DNA from: Vesta saturnalis
Lineage: Eukaryota > Arthropoda > Insecta > Coleoptera > Lampyridae
Assembly (NCBI GenBank): GCA_036346205.1
Contig: JARFJB010001671.1
Coordinates: 170,001 to 234,000, forward strand
DNA: 64,000 nt
Direction of reading: 5' to 3'
Shown here: positions 26,231 to 37,338 of the stretch, one piece after another
Position numbering within the stretch: the stretch's first letter is position 1
Layout: every line of letters starts with the position of its first letter
Notes under the pieces: model-generated
Databases searched by the model: none
Told to the model about the DNA's origin: nothing
What the model saw: only the letters and a program-made list of their open reading frames with translations
Program-made: the position numbers and the translations under genes

Positions 26231-27830
26231 ACTTAAAATTTTTTAAATAAATTTCGCAGATATCACGGCACGTTTTTACGCATTTCGCTGTGGTGTCCTT
26301 TAGTGTGTTATGGATAATTATTAGTGTGACAGCTTAGGTGTGAGCTTGATTACGCGTACCCCGGCGCATGGCTGGCCAGCGAAAAGAACGGAAGGACCGG
26401 GTGATTCGTGGGATATTGTTCACTTAAGGTAAGTCCATACGGCGACCGTTGTGTTTAAGATAACTGCTTAAGTCCATTTTTAAATCTTTCCATTTTGAGT
26501 TTTCAAAGGTTTTTCTGTAATTTTGCGTGAATAAAAATTAATGTAAAAATCTTGTGTATAAACAAAAAAAGAAACATTACTCTTTAGTAATTTTATTACT
26601 TAATGAATGTAAATCTATAGTTAATCAAGATGAGGTTGTATAGAAAGAATGAAAACGAAAACTCAAAACCTTCCCTATTCAAAACTTTTAAATAAACTAA
26701 AATTAAAGTTAAGCTACATGTTTCGACCCATCAGGTCATCTTCAGACTAGAATTAACAAAACCTAATAGTTCTGAAATAAATGTTATATTGATAAAAACA
26801 TTTTTAATTATTTAAAAAGTGTGTTAACAACTTACATAATTCTGACTAGCACATAAATTAGAAAACAATAGGCACACGAAAGGGCCCTCTTGACATTCTT
26901 GAAAGATAAAATACGTACATTGCTACTAGAGAAAATGGCAGTAGATCGTAATAGGTAAGTAATGGACCGGTAGCTCAGTGGAAAAAGGAGTTAGCGGATT
27001 ACTAATTTTCGTCTTTCCAAGAGGATAACGCGTGTTTACGAGCACGGCATAGTAACGCTTTTACCTTTAGTAATTCCGGTATAACCGAGAATAAGAATTA
27101 ATGAGTCAAACTGCGAGATGCATTTAACTCTTCAACTCCCGTTAGGAACTCGAATAGAGAAGAAGTACTGTCGCCAGAGAATGATAGACCTAACTTAGTG
27201 ATACAGAAATGACTAAATGGTGGTGTCAGAGTAGGATGTGAGGTAACCTGAGGCACATCAGTACACTCATCCCAAGAAATTAGAGGTGGTATTACGTCTA
27301 TTGGTTCAATGAGTCGTAGAATTTGCACAAAGACTACTTATTGGTCAAGACATCAGATCAGAAAAGGTGATACGTTTAGCATTTTTCGCTTTTCGTTTGA
27401 GACCAAATTGTAATTTTGCACTTCAACGAGATATTGACTTTTCTGTGTGGTTTCAGTTCCAGAGTCGGTCGTTATTAGCTCACATCGCCTTTGCGCATGT
27501 AGCAGCAGAGTAGTCATACGAAGAAAGGCAGAGGAAGTGCAATCACCAGTAAAAGAGTCGACGCCAGTACGAAGTTCCATAATAGTCACCATTAAACCTA
27601 TTTTATCCTCCACGCATGGTATATGATGTGATGTACAATAATTTATGCATCTATTGAGCGTTCGTAAGGATTTACATCAACTCGAAGTGTGACAGCCATC
27701 TTTATAGGAAAATAAGAAATCCAGAAGCAAAGAAAAGTAGTAAATCTAACATCTTGTTGGCCTTTGGTACCTTAAGCCAGAATTTTTATCGTACTCCAAA
27801 ACTCGAGGCCAGAACGTTGGGCTGCCAAAT
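26231..27830. other. No firm gene; possible LTR-element internal region
   Basis: Two minus-strand frames (27098-27328, 27353-27613) have no recognised motif. Near 26715-26750 the minus strand reads ctgaagatgacctgatgggt followed by cgaaacatgt, a pattern met in 3' regions of several arthropod retroelements. At 26966 'tagctcagtgg' resembles a tRNA A box but has no fitting B box. Confidence 0.35.
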
Positions 27831-27868
27831 TTTTATGTTACGTGTCTAACCCACCACGTAACATAAAA
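27831..27868. other. Perfect 14-bp hairpin
   Basis: Arms ttttatgttacgtg (27831-27844) and cacgtaacataaaa (27855-27868) are exact complements with a 10-base loop. On the minus strand the hairpin is followed by 'tttggcagcccaacg', which resembles the start of an LTR-element primer-binding region. It could be an LTR edge, but no gag/pol supports that. Confidence 0.7.
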
Positions 27869-27869
27869 T

Positions 27870-29020
27870 AGGGGAGCTCGGCTGAGAACTCAGTCCACCG
27901 GCTGTAACAAATATTTTTATGTATATTTAAATTTACGTTCATATTGGCAACTTAAGTGTATTTCGTGTAGCGTTAGTTGCATACCTTAATGGCGTAAAAT
28001 CTCTATTTAGTTCTTTTACTAAATTATTTTAATTATTATTCACTGCACATCTTTTCCGCGCTTTGAGTCATTTTCGGTCATTGCGCAGAGTTACTTTGAG
28101 CGTCCATTCATTGCTTGAACTACATATTTAAGTAGAAGCCATTTTCGCTTTGTTTAATTTTTTATTTAGAGTGCCACGTTGTATGGTGAGTTTTTAAATT
28201 TATCATACGGAAATTTGAGACGTGTACATTTCAGCCAACTCAATCTTACTTATTTTTAATTTGGGTTTATTTATTTTAACGTTAACTTTGCAGGATGATG
28301 CAATAGCGCTTGCTAATACGAAGTAGGAATTCAATTACCAAATTTTATCTTGAACCATACGAAATCAATTCAGTTTGGAGGTTTATAAAGAAATTTCTAT
28401 ATATTGGGAATTACTAGCATATCAATCTGATGTTTACATCAACTTCCATTAAAATTGCGCATCACTTTAAATAAATTTAAAGTGATGAATCGACAGCATC
28501 TCCTTATCTGCTGAAGTTCCAGTGACGCCCAAAATGTAAAAGAAATTACATCAGGTATTTCATATTGCTAATTAATTCACATTATAGTTTAAGGCAATTA
28601 ATTACGAATCACTAACATTCGTTTTTAAGAGATCATCCATTATAATCAACTTAAGTATCGTAATAAAACTCACTGTTGCCATTATTTTTTACTTGTTATT
28701 TTCATAAGTTTTTGTGACTTTTCTATTTTTAAGGTTTATTTTTTTCTTAAAAACAAATTGGGGTCCGAGATTACATTATTTGTTTTCAGGTTTGAAGCAA
28801 CACCTTTTTTTGTAAAGCGAAAATACCTAAGAAATACTATTTTTGTTAATAAGCAAATCAGATATTATTGAACCTGGACCTATTACTCTATCGATGAGCA
28901 AAGTGGAATAACATCTTCTAGTTATCCATTATTTTCCATAGCTAATTATAGCTCTGGGCTAGAAGTATTTAATCGTAAGTGGGTGAATTATTTATACGAC
29001 CCCGGTAAAGATTACATGGC
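27870..29020. other. Gene-free stretch with a 12-bp palindrome
   Basis: No coding region was recognised. A perfect inverted repeat, catcactttaaa / tttaaagtgatg with a 4-base loop, lies at 28460-28487. It may be the relic of a small foldback. Confidence 0.5.
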
Positions 29021-29024
29021 AACT

Positions 29025-30658
29025 TGCAACGGGCGTAGTACCTTTAAATACTACTTTCGTTTATTTAACCCGCTCCAAAGAATAAGATTTGAGTTCTTTT
29101 AAACCATTTTATAATATGAACATTATTAAAGAAAATTTAATACCTGAGATGATTACTTTTTATTACGTTTTATTAAAACTGAATGGATTGAATTTATAAA
29201 GATTCATTTACTAGTTAATTTTTACTTTGGTTGCTAATTAATTTCGATTTGCATAAATGAATTTTAAGCTTTATGTTTACCAACTCCTTTCTTACTTCGT
29301 TGCAACGGCTAATTCAAGTTAAAATAAAGAAACGATTTCTGTTATCATTGCCCAAAATTATATTCATTTCGATTTATTTATTTATCTCGATTCCTATTGA
29401 GTTGACATCGTTCTGCATTTATATATTCAATAATTGTGCAAGCTGGTGATATTAATAATCTTTAGTAATAAAAGTGAAGCGAACGTTATACTCATTAAAT
29501 AAATATTTATGGAATCAAACCTAAATCTACAATAACCTTCTTAAAGCTAACATACAACAAATAAAATATTTATCATAATCAAACATTGTTTATCGTTAAA
29601 TCGTGAGGGTCAAATGTAAAGTTTCGACAAATCAAACACAAAAAAGTTTTATTTATTAACACAAACAAAAAGGTTCTTACTTATTTTCATTGCAACTGAT
29701 GATGCAATGCTGGCGTTTCTTTGTCCGCTAAAGGGGGCCTCAGATAGGTTAGAAATTGCTCTTCAGATAATGTCACTTGCCGGCACCCTGGCACCGTTTT
29801 TCTATTGTTGCCCTTATCTTTCCTTATACTTTTGTGTAGCTAAATACACTTCTAATTTTCTTTCATCAATTACTGATTATAGTAAATAATTGTTCGATAT
29901 GTTTTTATATAATTGTTCAAATTTAATCACAAACGGCGTGCGCAACAAACTGCAAGCGAACTACGGAAAGCCCTACTTTCATTATCAATGTTTTTTAGTT
30001 ATTACACTATATGTACCGATCTATCATTTGGGTCGATTGTCTTATTGTACATTTATCACTTGCTATTAAACCATCAACTTGGAGCACTTTCAATGAGCAC
30101 TTAAAACTCTATTGTAAACTATTACACAATCTTTCTATTACACCCAAATTGCCAATTTTTGCACTTTTTATTATTTTAATATAGATGGTAATTTTCTACT
30201 TTTTCCCTATTACCGTTCACTAATTCTTATTTGTAATTTTAACACTTTATAGGGCAGCGTGACTATACAATGTCGCTTACACTGCGAATTCTGATCGATT
30301 ATTTTTATGACACCCTTTCTGTTCGCTTTGTTACAGCGACTCTCTGTGTTCGCTCCCTGTAAGCGACTGACTGTTCGCTCACTGTCAGCGACTGACTTAA
30401 AAACTGAATATCATTATTATAACAGCGTCGGGTTTTCCACCACATTAATGCACTTGCAAATGCCGCGTACTTAAATATTTTCAAATTGAATATATAGATA
30501 ACTTATTAATATAAACCGAAGCTTTTCATACTAATATTAATTACATTCAAATACAAATAAACAATAACCGTTTCTTTATCCCGAATAATAATATATATAA
30601 ATATCTAATCTCGTATAATTTAGCGTGAAATTTTGATTTTTCTAAAGCTCCCGTTACA
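29025..30658. mobile_element. 1.63-kb TG...CA element, copy 2 (solo LTR candidate)
   Basis: The ends tgcaacggg and cccgttaca are the same as in copy 1 at 20740. The flanks are AACT (29021-29024) and AACT (30659-30662), a perfect 4-bp duplication. The interior is collinear with copy 1 throughout; sampled stretches agree at roughly 85 percent by eye. Two small frames (29707-29889, 29913-30104) are not conserved as proteins between the copies and are not genes. The same interpretation applies as for copy 1: a solo LTR is favoured. Confidence 0.75.
30321..30398 (+). repeat. Three ~26-bp tandem units inside copy 2
   Basis: Units starting gttcgct at 30321, 30348 and 30373 each contain GTTCGCT and an inverted AGCGAC. 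Copy 1 of the element has a single such unit near 22080. Confidence 0.75.
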
Positions 30659-30662
30659 AACT

Positions 30663-32270
30663 AACGAGACAGCGCTTAGTTAACATGGGGAGCTTTTGGG
30701 AATAGATAAATGGTATAGATAGATATTTAGGTTTGCGGAATAAGAGAATTTGTACTAGTAAATGATAATGAGAGCAAGCAAGAATTGGGCGCCACAAGCT
30801 TTAATGAGTGTAATGAGAGAGACCCCGTAAACCTTGAAGCAGGGAGAAGAAAAGGAAATAATAAGTAAATACTAGTTCCCGTAGTAATACTGTTTTATTT
30901 AAATTCCTCAAAAGACAGACTGAACAAGTTTTGTATAAATATCTCAAACGTAACGATAACAATCAATTATCACATACAATGTTTATCTCACTAAGTAACC
31001 TTTTCCCCCTAACTCCTAATAAATACTGTCGAGGGCAAGCCGCACAAAGAAGATATTTATCCCGAAAGAAAATTATTACATATTTAATTACTAATTAAAC
31101 TTAACGGGTTCGTTGAAAGATAAAATAAAAAGCTAAAAGGGGCACAATATCCCTCTCCTAATTTCAAAGCAAAAGCACAAATTGGATTACAAGCTTGACC
31201 GGTATAAAAGGAATTCTACTGCCCAAATCGTTAATCAATAAGGAAAGTTAAGGCTACTCAACAATTAAATAAATTCAACGATAGTGAGTTACATACGGGA
31301 GGTATACATAAAATGGTAGTTATCAAAACACAGAAAAACTGCAGACGGCTGTTCACAAAATGTCAGTATTACACTATAAATCTGGTAATATCATCAACCG
31401 AATCACACTTTTAGGATGTAGAAAATATATCGACAACTGCAGAGGGTAGTTTAGGAATCAGAAAAGGTTATAGTACTAGTTTAGTGATTATGCAGTGAAT
31501 ACATGCTATATGGAAGGCTCTGACCTGTTTCGGCGAGGACTTGGCTTTTATACCCGGATGTTACTTCGTCCTGATTGATGCAGGCGTAGACGAGCACAGG
31601 TTGAAGCGATGTCGAGTAAATCATCAATTCGAGAACGCACAGTCATATACTAGAATCGTAGTAACTACCAATAACAAAACGGTCAAGAAGGAAAAACGTA
31701 TCCAACACAACGGAAGGGTGATTGCAGGCAAAAAGAAAACCCAAAAGAATACGCTTAAATCATGTAACGTAAGTGTTTGCGAAGTGATAATCTAACGATT
31801 TTTACCTCTAAGACCGTAAGCGAGCCTAGATGATGTAATTATGAATATTTTTAGTTATCGTCCTTGGGACTAGGGATTAGTTTAATTAGAGTATTTCGGG
31901 CACTACAAAAATTATAGAATTACCACAAACTAAAAGAATGAGAATCTCACCCACGAGCGAAAGAAATGAAATGAAATCATTATCAAAGTAATTACAACAC
32001 AATATAATGAATTACTTAAAGCTTACAGTGGTAATTATTTCGTGCTTTACTTTGCTACTTTAAAACCCATAAGATGATTTTCTTTTGACTTGTTTCGATA
32101 GCTACTAGAAACACTTCCGGAAATTTTTTCATGCCAAGGCGATAGTTAAGTGGAATTTTTTTACAATTGAGAAGGTGAACATATATGATCTACACATTTT
32201 CACCTTATTTATTTTCTTTACAACCACTAAATAATGTACCTGTCAATAATACGAGATTCCGCACCCTTCA
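30663..32270. other. No recognised gene
   Basis: An 84-residue basic open frame at 31541-31795 starts with ATG, but it has no recognised motif and no visible splice context. The rest is featureless at this level of reading. Confidence 0.4.
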
Positions 32271-32279
32271 CCTTCTAGA

Positions 32280-33175
32280 AATCCAACCAGGTCAACGCTT
32301 ATTTTAAAAAAGGACCAAATTCAGCCTCAGGTAAAATTCTCCAACACCTACCCAGCCCAGCCCTCCGACACGTACCGTAAGGTTCTGCCTTAACCCCGAA
32401 CCTCTACACTATCTTCGCTCCCGCCTCATATCCAAAACCCTCCGGACCTTTTCCATCTGGGCAAACCGGTGAAGAGTGTCTGTCAATCCCACCAAAATCC
32501 AACAAATTCTCTTCCGACATCCTAACTACAACGAAGATAAGTTCCCAAAGCTAGCCGATAGTAACGTTTCCCTCACCCTAAATCAAGAAAGACTCCCACT
32601 CCAACGCGAAGTTACCTACTTAAGAATCCTCTTTACTAAAACCCTTAATGTTCTCCCCGATATACAAAGAAGACTTGACAGGATAAGAAACCTAGCGAAC
32701 CTACTGGGCGTCCTGCGGGATAGAATCAGAGGTTGCTACCCCAACACACTACATCGCACCTACAAAACATACATACGCCCTGTTATGGATTTCCAAGCAC
32801 CCATATACACTAACATAAACCCTCTCCTTTATCGCTTCTTGTGAACTCCGAATACTCAGACCCATACACAGGTTACCTTGGAGGTACTATAACGATCTCA
32901 CAATACAACACGCAAACATATCACCCATCACGCACAGATTACAGACATTACAAAGAAACTTTGCACACAAAAGAATTTTCGGCGACACAATCCCAACCAC
33001 TTTTACCACTTCTCAATTAGCAATTTTCTCAATTCCACGAAAGAAAACTCAAATTAACATTCCCCCTACCCTCGATCCCGCGATCCTAACACCACTCCTT
33101 GACGATCTCCCTGAGGAGATAAGAGAATCCCTACATAACACTCCATGTGCCCTCCGCATCCTTCCCCATTTTGTG
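32280..33175 (+). pseudogene. Jockey-like LINE ORF2 fragment, internally deleted
   Basis: Near 32300 the sequence reads KKGPNSASGKILQHLPSPAL. This matches KKGKNSAPG...KILRHLRDPAL, the region before the RT core, in the related copy at 49.0 kb. It then jumps to SRLISKTL and to NPTKIQQILFRHPNYNEDKFP (32476 on), which lies after the FADD catalytic box. So the RT core, about 250 residues including motifs A to C, is deleted. The frame continues through LILF-type thumb residues to YTNINP (about 32820), then in other frames to PAILTPLLDDLPEEIRESL (about 33075-33130). The copy is clearly the same family as 47313-49120, which is on the opposite strand. Confidence 0.8.
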
Positions 33176-33931
33176 ACAATATGATGCTTGTAAAACTATG
33201 CTGTTTGGAAGAATGCGATGTCGGTGGAAAAAGCTTCATTTTTAGTAGGCCGATTTGTGGTTCTTTTAATAGTTATCTTCGAGACAAATTCGACAACATT
33301 GGATCTGCAGGACATGGTGTTAAGAATAAATTGCCCTTTTTACTTGTAAGTAATAACCCTATGGCTAAAGGTGCCAAAACAGTAATCAGAGAAGTGGTCT
33401 TAGATTTTACAAGAAGTGTAATAACTCACCATCGTACCCCACAAGTAGAACTGGCTGATATTAAATTAAAAATTTACTGCTAGAACTACAAGAGTAAACC
33501 AACTAAGAAAAGGAAGATAACTACCCAATGGATTTGGATATTACCCAAGATTTGATCGGAATCTTTAATAAAACAGAAATAGATAAATATTTAACTAATA
33601 ATTTTGGTTTTTGCATAAATGCAATATGTTTGTGGACAATTACAACACTGTTGGAAAAGATTGTTTCACTTGGTCAACATCTAATGGAAGAATTAAAATA
33701 CACAGTAAATTTATTTGTCGATTAACGAGTCCAGGTGGTAATAATAATATGAAGAAGACTGTTTGTACCTGTTGGAAAATAGCACCACTGTATTCTGCTT
33801 CTCTTGCAAGTATGTGGACAAAGATATCGGATACTCTACAAAACATCTGTAGCGTTGTATTTAATAACTTGTTAAAATGGGTGTATTGGTCGAACGAAAA
33901 CACAAGAAAGTTAACAGGCATAGACTTATAA
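33145..33931 (+). pseudogene. Unidentified degenerate coding relic
   Basis: Three consecutive open stretches in shifting frames run on past the LINE remnant. They are 33145-33483 (ending DIKLKIYC), 33528-33725 (MDLDITQDLIGIFNKTEIDK...) and 33611-33931 (FVDNYNTVGKDCFTW... to a stop). Amino acid composition and the lack of low complexity look protein-like. The first 30 or so residues of the first frame overlap LINE sequence, so the relic probably begins near 33175. I do not recognise the family and assign no function. It could be a fragment of a large DNA transposon or of an integrated genome. Confidence 0.35.
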
Positions 33932-33939
33932 CTACCAAA

Positions 33940-34571
33940 AATAACTAGAATAGGGAACAGATAATAAATTATATAATTTAAATACTACATTAAAACTTAA
34001 AAACATTTTTCTTAAAAACAGAAACCCTTTTGTTTACAATACCAGAAAATATGGACAGACAGAGATCAGACCTGGCCACTACAAATAATATTATTCCTCA
34101 GGTTTTACAGACGAGAGCAAACATAACCATCAGACTAATGTCATATACAGAAAAAATAATATAACCGATCTCCTTATTGTCTGTATTGTTCGCTAAAAAA
34201 CGAAAGCTAGAACTGGAAGATGACTTTCAAGAGAAGGAAATTGAATTAGACCACAGCTGTTAAGGAGGAATGCAAATACTTTGTGGCAAAAGAGCTGACA
34301 AATCTAAAAACAGGATAACAAATCACTTGTGATGGCGGAATTTGCTGTATAATGCCCGAAAGTAATGTGTCGGCTAGTCGTAAGGGTAGGACATTGGATG
34401 CGCGGGTTGGAACAGAAATACAGTAGAAAACAAGGACATTTTATATGAAATCACCAAATTATATATTTGTGCTTTATATACTAAGTATTTACACACGTCA
34501 AACAAAGTAATATAGTACTTATACATAAATCCTTTAACAATAACTTATTAATAAATATAATTAAACTACAC

Positions 34572-34577
<6 letters not shown>
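33940..34577. other. No recognised gene
   Basis: Further broken, possibly coding-derived sequence to about 34400, without motifs, then A+T-rich sequence up to the (TA)n array. Confidence 0.35.

Positions 34578-34623
<46 letters not shown>
34578..34623. repeat. (TA)n microsatellite, left flank of transposon
   Basis: A pure TA array ending exactly where the left terminal repeat of the DUF4817 transposon begins. Confidence 0.95.
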
Positions 34624-34626
<3 letters not shown>

Positions 34627-35133
34627 GGTGTTTAAAAAGATGCGGCAATATTAAAAGGGTGATTGCCCAGGTCATTTTATACAATAAAGTTCCTATAAAC
34701 ATAGGTCCGCAAACGCTTCGTTACTGATCTACAGCGTGTTGAAGTTTAATTTAAAAAAACAGTCAAAATTAGATTTTTCCAAAACGGCTTGAGATATCAT
34801 AATGAGATTTTACGCATGTCAATAGCTGTGGGAGACGCATACTTTGCAATATAACACGATGTTTCAGTCGTACCATTGGCGCGCGTATTGGCACGTCACA
34901 GGCTATTTTTCAAGAAAAAAGTAGGATGCGCTGATTTCTCTAAAAATAGTAAATATTTTGTAAAGAAAAAAGCTCTCTTGACTTTTTATCGTACGACGTA
35001 CCGTTTTTGAGTAAAAAAACATTTTAGTGCATACAAAAATATTTTTAAACATTCCTGTATTATTCACTGACATATTGAATGAGTCTCGTGATTAATAATT
35101 TTGTATGTGTCGAATTTGTTGAAGTTCCTTATC

Positions 35134-36212
35134 ATGAATCGCTATACGAATGCCGAGATGACCGACATGCACTACATTTATGGACTTGCTGATGGGAATG
35201 CATTAGAAGCTAAGCGGTTGTATACTGAAAGATTTCCGGGCCGCATTGCTCCTGATAGAAAAACTTTCGAATGTATTCATCGGCGTCTTTATGAAACAGG
35301 CACATTAAGACGAAATGGAGGAGCAGGAAGGCCAAGCACAGCAAGAACGGTAGAGCTGGAAGAGGATGTGCTGGACATGATTGAAGAAGATCGAGGTACT
35401 TCTACTCGAAAAATTGCTGACGCTTTGTATGTAAGTAATGGGACTATTTGGCACATTCTTAATGATAATTTGTTGTATCCATTCCATATACAACGCGTTC
35501 AAGCACTTCTTCCTCGCATTGCATTCTGTCAATGGCTTTTGCACAAAATGGTTCGAATCTCTCAACTCCTGATATTGATTCTGTTCACCGATGAAGCGAG
35601 TTTTTCAAGAAATGCAATACGGAATTTCCATAATAACCATGTATGGTGTGAAGAAAATCCAAATGAAATTGTTGAAGATCGTTTTCAACATCAGTTTTCT
35701 TTGAACGTTTGGATTGGGATTGTGGGTGACTGCCTAATTGGACCGGTATTTCTACCCGGGAGACTTGCCGGAGAGGTGTATCGCAACTTTTTGGAAAACA
35801 CGCTATCTGGATTTCTGGAGGACGTACCATTAGCAATTAGAGATGCAATGTGGTATATGCACGATGGCGCACCAGCCCGTATATGCACGATGGCGCACCA
35901 GCCCACTTTAGTCAAGTAGCTCGTGATTTCTCAACACAAGCAAATCGTTGGATTGGCCGGGGTGGACCTCACTTATGGCCTGCACGATCCCCGGACTTAA
36001 ATCCCCTTGATTTTTTCCTGTGGGGCCATTTGAAGTCCTTGGTGTACGCTACTCCATTGCAAAACGTAGAAGACTTAAGAAATCGAATCATTGCTGGGTG
36101 CAACTCAATTAAAACAAATCCTAGTGTTTTTGAGAGAGTTCGCCAGTCAATAAGGAGAAGATTGGATTCTTGCATCCGAGCTCGAGGTGGTCACTTTGAA
36201 CAGTTTTTGTAA
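35134..36212 (+). pseudogene. DUF4817 / mariner-type DDD transposase, frameshifted by a 26-bp duplication
   Basis: The preferred start is MNRYTNAEMTDMHYIY at 35134, because this is where the DUF4817 helix-turn-helix domain begins and related proteins start here. It runs through PGRIAPDRKTFECIHRRL to a (GRPSTART)-type linker. Catalytic residues follow: Asp in LFTDEASFSRN (about 35590), Asp in YMHDGAPAHF, and Asp in SPDLNPLDFFLWG (about 36010). There are 39 residues between the second and third Asp. The C-terminus is CIRARGGHFEQFL with a stop at 36210-36212. A perfect 26-bp tandem duplication at 35853-35904 shifts the frame exactly at the second catalytic Asp, so the product would stop at 35919. 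Apart from this the gene appears open end to end. Confidence 0.85.
35853..35904 (+). repeat. Exact 26-bp tandem duplication in transposase
   Basis: 35853-35878 and 35879-35904 are identical over all 26 bases (gtatatgcacgatggcgcac and six more). The unit codes the YMHDGAPA segment. Since 26 is not a multiple of three, it disrupts the frame. Confidence 0.95.
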
Positions 36213-36747
36213 TTTTTGGTTGGTAAAATTTTTGGTTTGGTGAAATATTCGTTTTTGCCCTTGAATGAAATCCTTGCTTTTTAAAACTTTTTTTCTGTAA
36301 ATAAACGGACATGCACTAAAATGTTTTTTTTTACTCAAAAACGGTACGTCGTACGATAAAAAGTCAAGAGAGCTTTTTTTCTTCACAATTGAACAAAGAA
36401 TTAAAAAATATTTTTTATTTTTAGAGAAATTAGCGGCATCCTACTTTTTTCTTGAAAAATAGCCTGTGACGTGCCAATACGCGCGCCAATGGTACGACTG
36501 AAACATCGTGTTGTATTGCATAGTATGCATCTCCCACAGCTATTGACACGTGTAAAATTTCGTTCTGATATCTCAAGCCGTTTTGGAAAAATCTAATTTT
36601 GACTGTTTTTTTAAATTAAACTTCAACACGCTGTAGATCCGTAACGAAGCGTTTGCGGACCTATGTTTATAGGTACCTTATTGTATAAAATGACCTCGGC
36701 AATCACCCCCTTTAATATTGCCGCATCTTTTTTAAACACCTTGTGTG

Positions 36748-36748
<1 letters not shown>

Positions 36749-36799
<51 letters not shown>
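36749..36799. repeat. (TA)n microsatellite between two transposons
   Basis: A TA array shared by the right end of element 1 and the left end of element 2. Confidence 0.95.
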
Positions 36800-36801
<2 letters not shown>

Positions 36802-37338
36802 CGACAAAATTCAGGGGGAGTTTCATACCAAAAATAAGAAAGAAAATTCCCGTGAACCTATATCCGAAAATGCTTCGTTTCGGAGATACAGGGTGTTAAA
36901 ATTTAGAGAAAATACAAGTTTTCTACTAACATCTGGAGAACCCTGACGTAATCTGATTTATTTTATCTATTCCAGCAGCGTCCGGGGACTCACTCCTGTT
37001 GATATTAATAAGTAAAAATATGAGGCGCCACTGCTTTTTTTTTCTAAACATACGATTACTTTTTCTGATATCTTGCTTCGTTTTCGAGCAAAAAAATAAT
37101 ATCCTTTTCTATGCACGTTCCTAAAGGAAGTAGAAACAAAAATAGAAATTCAATGTTTTAGTTATTTACTAATCAAATCTAACAATACATTTGAGGGAAA
37201 AACAGTGTAACAAGCTGACAAACAATAACTCACTAAATAATATTTTTTTAAATAATTAGTATTAACAGAAACATAAGAAAAAGTATTGAACAAACAGCAT
37301 TGATATGAAAAATACTTTACATACACAGGCGTTACAAC

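Larger units (their letters stand above)
34624..36748 (+). mobile_element. DUF4817-type mariner transposon with ~420-bp TIRs (element 1)
   Basis: The left terminal repeat spans about 34624-35040 and the right about 36313-36748. Outer tips are cagggtgtttaaaa at the left and, reversed, aggtgtttaaaaaa at the right; both then read 'gatgcggcaatatt'. The arms agree over most of their length, including 'gtacgacgtaccgtttttga' and 'tggcgcgcgtattggcacgt'. One transposase gene fills the space between. Both outer flanks are (TA)n, consistent with TA target preference. With a total length of about 2.1 kb, the element is complete in outline but carries a disabling duplication in the gene. Confidence 0.85.

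Noticed and set aside
26960..27040. tRNA-like A box 'tagctcagtgg'
   Set aside because: No convincing B box and no cloverleaf could be folded; chance or very decayed SINE.
27098..27613. Two minus-strand frames as possible Gag
   Set aside because: No zinc knuckle or capsid motif; too short and not alignable from memory.
31541..31795. 84-residue basic frame as a host gene
   Set aside because: Single short frame, no homology recognised, no splice or promoter context.
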